NCBI GenBank assembly: GCA_963785755.1
Contig: CAWAXG010000036.1
Span: 1-17,210, forward strand
Direction of reading: 5' to 3'
DNA: 17,210 nt
Source of the DNA: JACCXG01 sp963785755
Lineage (GTDB): Bacteria; Acidobacteriota; Vicinamibacteria; Vicinamibacterales; 2-12-FULL-66-21
In this document: positions 8,302 to 15,555 of the stretch, in pieces
Layout: each line of letters starts with the position of its first letter
How positions within the stretch are numbered: the first letter of the stretch is position 1
Notes under the pieces: generated by a model
What the model was told of the DNA's origin: nothing
The model's input: the letters and a program-made list of their open reading frames with translations, nothing else
Database searches by the model: none
Position numbers and translations under genes: made by a program

Positions 8302-9195
8302 ATGTTTCAGAAAGAATGGCCGGTACTCGTGGTCGACGACGACGCCGACGTGCTCGCCGTGTCGAAACTCGCGATGCGCGATTTCAAGGTCAACGGTCTT
8401 CCCGTGACGCTCCACACAGCGTCGAGCAAGGCGCAGGCGATCGAGCTGCTCAACACACGATTGAGCGGCGCGCTCTTTCCTTACGTCGCCGTTGCGCTGC
8501 TCGACGTTGTCATGGAGACAGATCAGGCCGGCTTGGAACTGTGTCAGTACATCCGCGAGACGCTCGACAACCGCATGACGCAGATCTTCATCCGCACCGG
8601 TCAGCCGGGTGTCGCGCCGGAACGTCAGGTGATGGATCGTTACGACATCAACGGCTACTTCACCAAGGTCGAGGCGACTGAAGACAAGCTGTACTCGATC
8701 GTGAAATCCGGCGTGCGTGAATTCGCGTTCGTGAGCCAGGCGCTCGGATCGTTCAAGACGGCGATGTATGCCGTCCGCGCCCAGACACCGGCAGAACTGC
8801 AGGCTGGGATGCGCCAGGCGATAGCGAGTGCGTCCGCGAACGCGCAGGGGCAGCCGATTCACGCGAACAGCTACCAGATGCAAGTGGCGTTGTTCGTCGG
8901 CGATCGACTGCTGGTCAGCAGCCTCACGGAGAATGAGGCGATCGCCGAACGAGATCGGCTGGTCAAAGTTGGTCTGAAGCCGCTCGGCACAGAGGGTGAC
9001 GAGTACGCGGCAGCCGGGAGCGCTGAAGTCCTCCATCTCCGGGCGACACCCGCATACGACGAGTCGTGGCATATCACCCGGCACCCCGCACCGCCGTCAA
9101 CAGCGGAGCGGCTCCTTCAGTTGTATCTGATCAAGATCTTCGCGACGCAGGCCAAGCGCGTTGGCTTTGGCGTCACGGAAACTGTCGCGCACTGA
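8302..9195 (+). CDS. Response regulator with receiver domain and an unassigned C-terminal output region
   Basis: Two-component response regulator, 297 aa. The start is fixed by a strong site, AAGGAGG at 8290-8296, 5 nt before ATG. The receiver domain (about 5-135) has the acidic cluster VDDDAD (11-16), phospho-acceptor Asp68 in ALLDVVMETD, the switch threonine Thr99 in FIRTGQPG, and Lys122 in YFTKVE. The layout LLDVVMETDxAGLEL, RTGQPGxAPERxV, RYDINxY is the form found in receivers that precede a DUF3369 linker. The C-terminal half (about 150-297) shows no GGDEF, EAL, HD-GYP, HTH or kinase motif; it includes YQMQVALFVGDRLLVSS and a final helix LLQLYLIKIFATQAKRVGFG. A histidine kinase faces it 96 bp away, a likely partner. 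The output action is unknown: it may bind a protein or ligand rather than DNA. Confidence 0.9.
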   Translation: MFQKEWPVLVVDDDADVLAVSKLAMRDFKVNGLPVTLHTASSKAQAIELLNTRLSGALFPYVAVALLDVVMETDQAGLELCQYIRETLDNRMTQIFIRTGQPGVAPERQVMDRYDINGYFTKVEATEDKLYSIVKSGVREFAFVSQALGSFKTAMYAVRAQTPAELQAGMRQAIASASANAQGQPIHANSYQMQVALFVGDRLLVSSLTENEAIAERDRLVKVGLKPLGTEGDEYAAAGSAEVLHLRATPAYDESWHITRHPAPPSTAERLLQLYLIKIFATQAKRVGFGVTETVAH

Positions 9196-9231
9196 CCTTC
9201 CCAATTGAGCTGACTACTGCAGCAGGAAACT

Positions 9232-9263
9232 GGCGCGCCACGATTCAACGAATCTGGCGCGCC
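9232..9263. terminator. Strong bipartite hairpin between convergent genes, candidate bidirectional terminator
   Basis: GGCGCGCCA (9232-9240) pairs with TGGCGCGCC (9255-9263). After a single bulged C (9241), GATTC (9242-9246) pairs with GAATC (9250-9254) around an AAC loop. This gives 14 bp of stem between the response regulator (+) and the kinase (-), the expected place for a shared terminator. There is no T-tract on the + side; on the - side the hairpin is followed by a weak TTTCC. It contains two copies of the palindrome GGCGCGCC. Confidence 0.6.
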
Positions 9264-9291
9264 GTCGCCTGCGCGCGCGTCGTAAAGTCAG

Positions 9292-10530
9292 TTACTCAGG
9301 GACGGTTTTCGGGAAAGTGAGGGTGACGGCAGTCCCCTCATTCAACCGGGACACGACGTCGACCGTGCCTTTCAGCCGGGCCGTGACGAGGTTGTGAACG
9401 ATCGCCAGTCCGAGACCGGTGCCGCCTTTGTCCCGTCCGGTCGTGTAGAAAGGCTCGAACACCCGCTTGACTTCTTCGGCAGGTATTCCGCGTCCGAAAT
9501 CGCGCACGCTCATCACAAACACTGCTTCGCGTGTTCCCGCGGTTTCGGCGACGCGAATTTCCACCGCGCCGCCACCGCCGCCCGGATAGGCATACCGCTC
9601 CGCGTTGGTGAGGAGATTGAGCAGGATCTGTGTCAGGATTCCGCGATAGCCGACCCAGGTGGCTCCGTCGTGCAGTCCGTTCACCACGCGGATGTCCAGG
9701 CGGGCGCGGCGCGCGTTGATCGCGAACAGACCAAGGACGTCCTCAACGAGCGCGACGAGTGAGAGCGTTTCCCGCGGATCGACGCAGTGGCTGGCTGCCA
9801 GCTGTTTGAAGCTGGCGATGAGCCGGTGGGCCCGTTGAATGTTCACGGTCATCAGATCGACTGCCTCGCGCACATCCCCGAAATCCGCCAGGCCGGCAGT
9901 CTCGGGAGCGCTCGCGGCGATCGATCCAATCCGTTGCCTGATGACGCTCGCGGCAGTGTTGACGATGCCGATCGGTGTGTTTATTTCGTGAGCGACGCCC
10001 GCAACCATCTGAGCCAGCGCCCGGAATTTCTCGAGCTCCATTTCGGTCCTGAGGGCGCGCTGCTCGAGCTCGGTGCGCAGCAGATGTTCCGTCGTGGTGC
10101 GAACGTGGTCGACAAGGTTGTTGAGAACGGTCGACAGAAGACCTGGTGACTGCGGAAGGGCGGCGAGGAACGCTTCGCGGCTGAGAGCAAACAGCTGACA
10201 CGGCGTCAGTGCCTCGGCGGTTTCGTAACGCGCGCCGCCATCGATGAGCGCCAACTCGCCGAGAGACTCTCCAGGACCCGGCCGCCGCAGCTCGATCTCG
10301 CTGCCGTCCTCGAGCCGCTTGTAGAGACGAAGCTGTCCTGAGAGAACCGTATACAGGCGATCGCCCGGATCGCCCTGGCTGAAGAGGATCCGGCCGGTGT
10401 CGAGTGGGATGACCGTGCCCGACTCGGATACCGTGCTCAGCAGTTTATCGGCAAACTCCGAGAGGTGCGGTAGAGCCCGCGGCGCCGTCCGGATCAGCAT
10501 TTCGTCCAGAGCCGGTGGCCGATCGGTCAT
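9292..10530 (-). CDS. Cyclic nucleotide-binding-domain histidine kinase
   Basis: Soluble sensor kinase, 412 aa, no membrane helix. Residues ~28-140 are a cyclic nucleotide-binding/CRP-like beta roll (GRILFSQGDPGDRLYTVLSG, PGESLGELALIDGGARYETA). A coiled coil (about 145-172) leads to the dimerisation helix with the H-box MVAGVAHEINTPIG, His181 being the phospho-site. The ATPase domain has the N-box LLNLLTNAERYAYP (Asn309), G1 DFGRGIP (344-350), an FEPFYTT F-box (358-364) and G2 GGTGLGLAIVHN (369-380). All catalytic motifs are intact. It resembles kinases in which a CRP-like domain senses a nucleotide or other small ligand and sets autokinase activity; the ligand is unknown. The start ATG has only a weak ribosome site (GCAGG upstream); Met11 is an alternative without a better one. 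It converges on the receiver gene at 8302-9195, which is its probable partner by proximity and matching subtype. Confidence 0.92.
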   Translation of the reverse strand: MTDRPPALDEMLIRTAPRALPHLSEFADKLLSTVSESGTVIPLDTGRILFSQGDPGDRLYTVLSGQLRLYKRLEDGSEIELRRPGPGESLGELALIDGGARYETAEALTPCQLFALSREAFLAALPQSPGLLSTVLNNLVDHVRTTTEHLLRTELEQRALRTEMELEKFRALAQMVAGVAHEINTPIGIVNTAASVIRQRIGSIAASAPETAGLADFGDVREAVDLMTVNIQRAHRLIASFKQLAASHCVDPRETLSLVALVEDVLGLFAINARRARLDIRVVNGLHDGATWVGYRGILTQILLNLLTNAERYAYPGGGGGAVEIRVAETAGTREAVFVMSVRDFGRGIPAEEVKRVFEPFYTTGRDKGGTGLGLAIVHNLVTARLKGTVDVVSRLNEGTAVTLTFPKTVPE

Positions 10531-10663
10531 GCAGTGCCTGCTCGAACGTCGTCACGCTACCCCCTCTGATCATCGTCGTCAAGTAGTCGCCCTCAAGCCG
10601 CGGGGATCACGAGCCGGACGTCGATGCGGTCATCACGGGGCTCGCGCATATCCGTTCAGCGAA

Positions 10664-11562
10664 TCATTTTGTCAGCGCAGCTTCGACAGCCGCGATGATC
10701 CCGTCCAAGGTCGTATTCGCGGGCGATGTAGGTAATGACGCCGTCCTTGCCGATGACGACGTCGACGGGGAAGGGATTCGAGCTCCTGCTTTCTCGAAGG
10801 CGCCGTGCAGTTGCACGATCTGGTACCGCGTACTCGAGATCGGCACGGCCGTCCGGGGGCATCGTCGCGCGCCGCTCGGCCATTCCATCGTAGCCGGATA
10901 CGAGCAGCGGCTCCGCCTCCTGATACTTGCGCTCACCCGCGAGACTTGCACCGAGCAGGCCTCGCACTTGTAGCGTTCCCAGCTTTTCGGCAGGGCCCGT
11001 TCGTACGCCTTGAGCGCCTCGGCAAGGGTGGTCGCGGCTTCCTTGTACTTGGCCTGCAGGAGTTGCACGCGCCCCAGCCCACTCATCGTGCTCAGCGTGT
11101 CGGGATGATCGGCGCCGACGGCGCGTCAGCGGGCGTCGAGCACTTTCGTGTAATGCGCCTCCGCGTCCGGTACCGGCCCGCCAGTCCGTACAAGCTGGCA
11201 AGAGCGTTCAACGTCCGCAACGTATCGGGATGCTCCTCGCCGAGGACCCGGCGCCGGATCTCCAGGACGTCCACGAAGATCGGTTCAGCCTCCGCGTACT
11301 TGCCTTCGGCTCGATAGACGGTCGCCAGATTGTTCATGGCGATGAGCGTGTTGGGATGGTCGTGACCGAGCACCCGACGTCTGACGGCGATGAGGTCGCT
11401 GAACAATCGCCCGGCTTCGGCATACAGCCCCCGGCGAAAGTACTGCGAGGCGAGATTGTTCATGAGCGTCAGCGTCTCGCTCGGATGACCAGCGTCGAAG
11501 GCAGTTTGGGCGTGCTCTGGGCTTGCTGCGCTGCACCCTGCGGCCCGAGCTTCGAGGCTCAA
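10664..11562 (-). pseudogene. Broken tetratricopeptide (kinesin-light-chain type) gene with thioredoxin-like tail
   Basis: Read on the minus strand, the region encodes TPR units of 42 residues split over three frames. Frame one (from about 11500) gives ETLTLMNNLASQYFRRGLYA and NTLIAMNNLATVYRAEGKYA. A one-base shift near 11170 moves to DAEAHYTKVLDAR, then an in-frame TGA (11126-11128) where CGA would be expected, then RAVGADHPDTLSTMSGLG to WERYKCEA. Another shift near 10950 gives LGASLAGERKYQEAEPLLV, another near 10825 RYQIVQLHGAFEKAG, another near 10780 FPVDVVIGKDGVITYIARE, and a last near 10705 LDGIIAAVEAALTK before TGA (10664-10666). The tail looks like the end of a TlpA/thioredoxin fold whose catalytic part is absent, so either a deletion or a fusion of two remnants. 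The 5' limit is uncertain; the chosen limit is an upstream TTG with unconvincing flanking residues. Non-functional as written. Confidence 0.85.
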
Positions 11563-11659
11563 AAGCGCCCGCTACGGGCGGTGCAAGAGCGACGTCGACG
11601 TCTGCCTCAGCCACGCAGCGCAAGGGGCGCGCGGTCTGTGCAACACACGTTGGCGACCC

Positions 11660-11737
11660 ATCCGGCTCGTCACCTTCATGCGCTACGATTTGGGCTACTT
11701 CGACGATGAGACGTGCCGGCTCGAACCGAATCGCGCT
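11660..11737 (+). pseudogene. C-terminal remnant of an IS481/integrase-core-like transposase
   Basis: The + frame reads IRLVTFMRYDLGYFDDETCRL followed by EP. I recognise this as the near-C-terminal signature seen in many IS481-type and related transposases, where a tryptophan-leucine-valine-serine/threonine-phenylalanine stretch precedes a short acidic end. The DDE catalytic core is not present upstream, and the following residues diverge from the usual NPF-containing end. No flanking terminal inverted repeats were found. Only about 25 codons support this, so the family name is from memory of the motif and could be wrong in detail. Confidence 0.5.
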
Positions 11738-12374
11738 ACCACGCACGAGCGACTGGCATTGCGGTGGCCCAGCGCTCACCCTTGGCGGATGACGTTCCAG
11801 GATCTCGCGCTCGAAATGGACCGCTGGGTCGATCAATTCGCGGACCAGCTCGTCGGGCTCTCCCGCTTGCCGCGGCCCGCACACGTCCCCGAAGACCTCG
11901 AGACCCTTCGCAGACTTCAGATCGCGCACGGGCAGATCACGACGAGGCATCCCAAGAAGGAGTCGGAGGCCCTCGGCAACCTGCACCAGCAGATGATCCT
12001 GAATCCGCAGGGGACGGGCGGATACGGAGCGATCGCGCAGCGAGGCGCCGATGGTCGCGTTCGACTCACGGTGTTGTCGCGCGACGGCCGATCGATTGCC
12101 TGGCAGGGTGTGCTGCCGGAGGCGAGTGCCGGCCCCTCGCGGCGGCACGCGGGGTTCGCGTCAGCAACGTCTCGAGGATGGGGTCCGGGAGGTCGTCGCC
12201 AGGGCGACCGGCCAGACGTTTCGGCCACACGGCGTGTACCAGCGCGGATCCGACCTCGTACCCGGCCGGACGCTACCGCGCACTGCAGGCCGGAGTCGGC
12301 CGATGGTGGGTGCGCGTCGCAGGCGCCGACCGCGAAGACGTCGTACCGCCTTTGATGCGTTCGAGTTCATCTGA
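11738..12374 (+). pseudogene. Frameshifted gene of unrecognised family
   Basis: The + strand shows high third-position GC over a run starting near 11790 (MTFQDLALEMDRWVDQFADQ, LHQQMILNPQGTGGYGAIAQ, RVRLTVLSRDGRSIAWQGV), then a shift near 12135-12150 into a second frame (RLEDGVREVVARATGQTFRP, HGVYQRGSDLV), then a third near 12255 (AGRYRALQAGVGRWWVRVAG, ADREDVVP). A stop follows at 12372-12374 in the second frame. No domain is recognised, and no start with a ribosome site is visible. The protein-like character and codon bias argue for a decayed gene rather than a shadow, and no minus-strand frame is better. Confidence 0.5.
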
Positions 12375-12635
12375 CGCGCGTTGGTGCCGGGCGTTCACGT
12401 CACCACTTCTCAACGGCCTTCCGCGACTTCGCAGCGCATGGTCATCTCCTATGCGGCCCGGTCGGACACCCATCGAGTTCAGGCTGGTAATCAATCACGA
12501 ATCCCGTTGGGGACGCCATCGTCACGTTCAGCGAGAGCGTGCAAGGTTCGCGTGGCATCCAGTCACCCTCACCAATAACTCGACGCGACCGCTCTCCGCG
12601 TCGTTCGAGGCGACGCCCACGACCGTGGTGCGGGG
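12375..12635. other. No recognisable gene; degenerate spacer
   Basis: Short open stretches exist in several frames but none has a credible start, a family motif or consistent codon bias. It lies between two broken genes and probably holds unreadable remains of the TonB receptor fragment that becomes recognisable downstream. Confidence 0.4.
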
Positions 12636-12972
12636 TTGTGTTCACTGTTCGATCTGCCGGACCGTTATCGCGAATTGAAGAGGAATCGGCACGGCAGCAT
12701 TCAACTCGCTGCGCGGCCCGGGCGTGGCGCAGTGGGATATCGGATTGTTCCGGCGGATCACCTTGTCCGGGCGCTCGAACCTGCAATTGCGCATCGAGGC
12801 GTTCAACGTGACGAACCGCCCGCAGTTCGCCAACCCGGGCGCGAACAGATCGAGCCTGCAGCTGAATCCTGACGGCACGATCCGGAATCTGAACGGGTAC
12901 ACGGAAATCACCAGCACGACCGGCACGAGGAGCGAGCGGCTGCTGCGGGTAGGAGTCAGGCTGGGGTTCTGA
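12636..12972 (+). pseudogene. 3' remnant of a second Oar-like TonB-dependent receptor
   Basis: From about 12679 the frame reads GIGTAAFNSLRGPGVAQWDI, GLFRRITLSGRSNLQLRIEA, FNVTNRPQFANPGANRSS and ends SERLLRVGVRLGF at 12972. This is the last-strand region of an Oar-like receptor barrel, with the aromatic C-terminus intact. In the same frame a TGA at 12676-12678 blocks upstream reading. The residues just before appear in another frame (LFDLPDRYRELKRN, about 12642-12683), suggesting a frameshift there. Everything further N-terminal (about 1000 residues: signal peptide, plug and most of the barrel) is missing or unreadable. It differs clearly from the intact receptor's C-terminus, so it is a separate paralogue, not a recent duplicate. 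Confidence 0.85.
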
Positions 12973-13054
12973 CGGTTGAAGGGGGACGCCATACCTTCCG
13001 AAACGAGCCCGATCCCTGAGGATTCCAGACGTTCCAGGAGTTCAGAAGTCGATC

Positions 13055-13060
13055 TATGAT
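13055..13060 (+). promoter_or_regulatory. Possible -10 element (TATGAT) just before the VWFA gene start
   Basis: TATGAT matches the -10 consensus in five of six bases and ends 9 bp before ATG 13070, which has no ribosome site near it. Transcription from here would give a nearly leaderless mRNA. The region where a -35 should lie (TTCCAG) is a poor match, so this is tentative. Confidence 0.25.
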
Positions 13061-13069
13061 CCAATCGCG

Positions 13070-14782
13070 ATGCGGCTCCCTAACCCGAATCACGCCGTTT
13101 GTGTCTGGCTGTGCGCCGTCACGCTCGCGGCCCAGGAGCAGCGGGCCCCCACGTTCCGCGTCAGCTCGGATCTCGTGATCGTCGATCTGGTCGCGAGCGA
13201 CCAGGCGGGCCGCTTCGTCAGCGATCTTCGGGCGGACGAGATTCAGGTGCTTGAAAACGGCAAGCCGCAGAAGGTGCAGTTCGTTCGCCTGATCGGAGCA
13301 AGCCCGCGCCGGAGACGCCGGGCCGCGAGTCGCCCGACGCCGGACGATTGGGCCAGCCGAACTACGCGCCGGCGACGCCGAGAGCCGACCAGGCTGATCC
13401 GTTACGCGTGGCGGTTATCGTCGATCTGGCGAGCGCTTCTGTCCAGGACATGCCACGCGTTCAGGACGCGATCGTCCGGATGGTGTCCGAGGAACTGCCC
13501 GGGGATGTTCACGTGCTCGTCGCGAGCGTGGCGCCGGCGCTGACGATCCATCAGTGGTTCACGAACGACAAGGCGCGTATCGCTGCCGCGGCACGGGCAC
13601 TGCCGGTGCCGGGCAGCCACGTCGGGTTGGCGGAGCTGCTCGAGCAAGGACAGCAGAGCTGCGCCATCGGCGGTCCGCCACCGTTGCCGCAGCTGGTCTC
13701 GATGGCCAAGGCCATGATTCTGGAGACGCGCCAGCAGGTCGCCGGCACGTCGGCCTCGCTCGGCGTCTTCGCCAGGGGCCTGGCGTTCATGCCGGGACGG
13801 AAGCATGTCGTGCTGTACACGAGGGGCTATCCGTTCGACGCCACGTCACACGCCGTCGATCTGGTCGGTGCCGCCGCAGCGGCGTGCGGTGGTGATCCGG
13901 TCCGACTGCGCCGAGCCGCGGCCGCCGAGTTGACGGGCCTCGGTGGATCCGACGCGATCGGTGCTGTTCGGTCACTGGCGGATCAGGCCAACCGATCGCA
14001 AGTGTCTTTTTATGCGATCGACCCTCGGGGTCTGGCCAGCGCATTCCCGGATGCCCCTCAGGATGTATCGGCGAAGTCTGCGCGATCCGGGCAGCTGACC
14101 CGTGCGTCGGCGAACGAGGCCACCCTGCCACAGGACTATCTCCGTGTCGTTGCCGCAGAAACGGGTGGGCGCGCATTTCTCAACACGAATGACCTTCGTT
14201 CGGGTCTGCGCCGGGCCTGGGGTGACGCCGCCGCGTACCACCCTGATCGGCTACACTCCAGCCGGGGGGCGCCGGAAAGGCCGCTATCAGCAGATCGACG
14301 TGAAGGTCAGTCGTCCTGGCCTGGATCTGCGATTCCGGCGCGGTTACCACGAGGCCACAGACAAGGAACGGCAGTCGGCGGACATCGAGAGTGCGTTGAG
14401 ATCGCCGTCAGCCTTCGAGCACGCCGGTCTCGATGTCGAAGCGACCGTAGAGCGCGACAGGTTGTTGCGCGTCATTGCCTATGTGCCACCGGGGGCGATC
14501 ACGTTTTCCAGACTCGAGACGCGCGAAGTCGCGGAACTGACCGTGCACGGCACACTCAGGGACAGCGCGGGGAAACTGGTCGGAGGCAAGTCGCTGTTTG
14601 GCAAGGACGTGACTCTAAGACTCACCGATCAGCAAGTCGCCGCCCTCAGGCGGAGTGACAACGCCGAGATCCCCGTCGATGTGAGCGCACCGCCGCCTGG
14701 ACGCTACCAGCTGACCGTTGTCGCGCGCGATCGCGGCGGCTGGATCGGCGCGAAGACGATCGACGTCAACGTGCCGAAATAG
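13070..14782 (+). pseudogene. VWFA-related acidobacterial-domain protein, two frameshifts
   Basis: Secreted protein of the VWFA-related acidobacterial type, about 570 codons if repaired. Segment one (13070 to about 13300) has a signal peptide (VCVWLCAVTLAAQ) and the family N-terminus VSSDLVIVDLVASDQAGRFV, DEIQVLENGKPQKVQFVRL. The frame then changes near 13300, and segment two carries the von Willebrand-like fold: PLRVAVIVDLASASVQDMP, FARGLAFMPGRKHVVLYTRG, VSFYAIDPRGL, YLRVVAAETGGRAFLNTNDL. At about 14238 the reading returns to the first frame: AAAY is followed by TLIGYTPAGGRRKGRYQ, which is best explained by loss of two bases from a TACTAC (Tyr-Tyr) pair. Segment three has VSRPGLDLRFRRGYHEA and a beta-sandwich-like end. 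Each lesion could be a sequencing error, but the neighbours are clearly decayed. The cellular role of this family is unclear. Confidence 0.85.
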
Positions 14783-14784
14783 TC

Positions 14785-14806
14785 TCGTCGAACGCGCCGC
14801 CGACGA
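14785..14806 (+). terminator. Weak hairpin after the VWFA gene
   Basis: TCGTCG (14785-14790) pairs with CGACGA (14801-14806) over a 10-nt loop, right after the stop at 14780-14782. There is no T-tract. Confidence 0.25.
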
Positions 14807-14897
14807 ACATGCGGTCCAGCTGCTTGACCGATCCACACCCTGACACGCCGGCGCTACTGTTTCCTATCCCTGCAGGCTGGCCCCGTAGCGATCCTGA

Positions 14898-15140
14898 TCG
14901 CCACCGTTTGAGAAGCGAACCCGGGATCTGCTCGCCCTCGCCGCGGAGGGGATCGCGGCGACCGCGTACTACGCGGCGACCGTGGCGATCCCCAGCCCGA
15001 GCCGCGGCCAGGCGCGGACGTTCGACTCGATGGCCCAGCTCGTCGTCGCCGGGCACGAGCTGGCCGCCGACGGGCAGTACGTCGAGGCCTGCGAGAGGTT
15101 CCGTCAGGCGACGCAGAAGGCGCTCGCCCTGAGGCGTTGA
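14898..15140 (+). pseudogene. 3' fragment of an unknown gene
   Basis: After a TGA at 14895-14897 the + frame is open to TGA at 15138-15140 and reads EKRTRDLLALAAEGIAATAY, then YAATVAIP, FDSMAQLVVAGHELAADGQY and VEACERFRQATQKALALRR. Nearly every codon ends in G or C, the strong coding bias of this genome, and the residues suggest helical hairpins (AGHELAADGQYVEACERFRQA resembles one TPR unit). There is no start codon with a ribosome site. The residues before the stop hint at a continuation in another frame (LIATV). It is probably the end of a gene whose front is lost. The family is not recognised. Confidence 0.5.
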
Positions 15141-15158
15141 CGGGCGGGGAGCGAAGCG

Positions 15159-15198
15159 GGCGAGCGCGGTCGGGTTCCGGACCCGCGCCGCGCTCGCC
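15159..15198. repeat. Large GC-rich hairpin (11 + 5 bp)
   Basis: GGCGAGCGCGG (15159-15169) pairs perfectly with CCGCGCTCGCC (15188-15198). Inside, CGGGT (15171-15175) pairs with ACCCG (15181-15185) around loop TCCGG, with a 1/2-nt internal loop between the stems. It starts 18 bp after the stop of the gene fragment above. It could be an old terminator (no T-tract) or a palindromic repeat unit like those at the window end. Confidence 0.65.
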
Positions 15199-15446
15199 AT
15201 CTCGGGCCGCCGAGCGCGCGGATCCGTGGACGAGCTCAAGGGTGCGCTTGAGAAGACTCACTGCTCCTTCCTGCGCCAGCGCCCGCTTCGAGGTGACGTT
15301 GGAAATCCATCCTGTTGTACAGCACACCAAACCAGCCGGTCGCTTGACGGCAATCCCGCTGAACAGCTTGTCGGAGCGCGTGGGCGTGTGGAAATCGTAA
15401 CCCTGAAGTGCTGAGGGGGTCGTCGCGCGGGGTAGAACCTGTGGCG
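15199..15446. other. No supported gene
   Basis: Several frames are open here on both strands, including a minus-strand run containing GYDFHTPTRSDKLFSGIAV and GLVCCTTGWISNVTSKRALA. None has a ribosome site, a domain I know or clear codon bias. I leave it unannotated. Confidence 0.5.
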
Positions 15447-15545
15447 TTAGCCCATCGCTGCGGTGAAGATGTTCCAGGTCATCACGCCAGCCATAACGAT
15501 AAGAAGCCACCAGAACAACCGCCTCTCGGGTCCTTGTATCTGCAT
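15447..15545 (-). CDS. Putative 32-aa single-pass membrane miniprotein
   Basis: A short minus-strand ORF, ATG 15545-15543 to TAA 15449-15447. AGGAGG lies at 15555-15550, 4 nt before the ATG, the best ribosome-binding site in the right-hand half of the window. The product begins MQIQGPERR, which is polar and basic, and continues LFWWLLIVMAGVMTW and NIFTAAMG: one helix of about 20 residues rich in Trp, Leu, Ile and Met. Basic residues ahead of the helix suggest the N-terminus stays in the cytoplasm. This is the general form of small membrane subunits or regulators (CydX and KdpF are examples of the size class), but I see no match to a named one. It lies 270 bp downstream of the methyltransferase gene on the same strand and could share its transcript or have its own. 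It could also be chance; a strong site plus a coherent helix makes it worth recording. Confidence 0.5.
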   Translation of the reverse strand: MQIQGPERRLFWWLLIVMAGVMTWNIFTAAMG

Positions 15546-15555
15546 TAGCCCTCCT

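Noticed and set aside
14854..15510. 218-codon minus-strand frame across the hairpin region
   Set aside because: It overlaps the better-supported + fragment and the miniprotein, has no ribosome site, and becomes Arg/Ser/Pro-rich shadow over most of its length.
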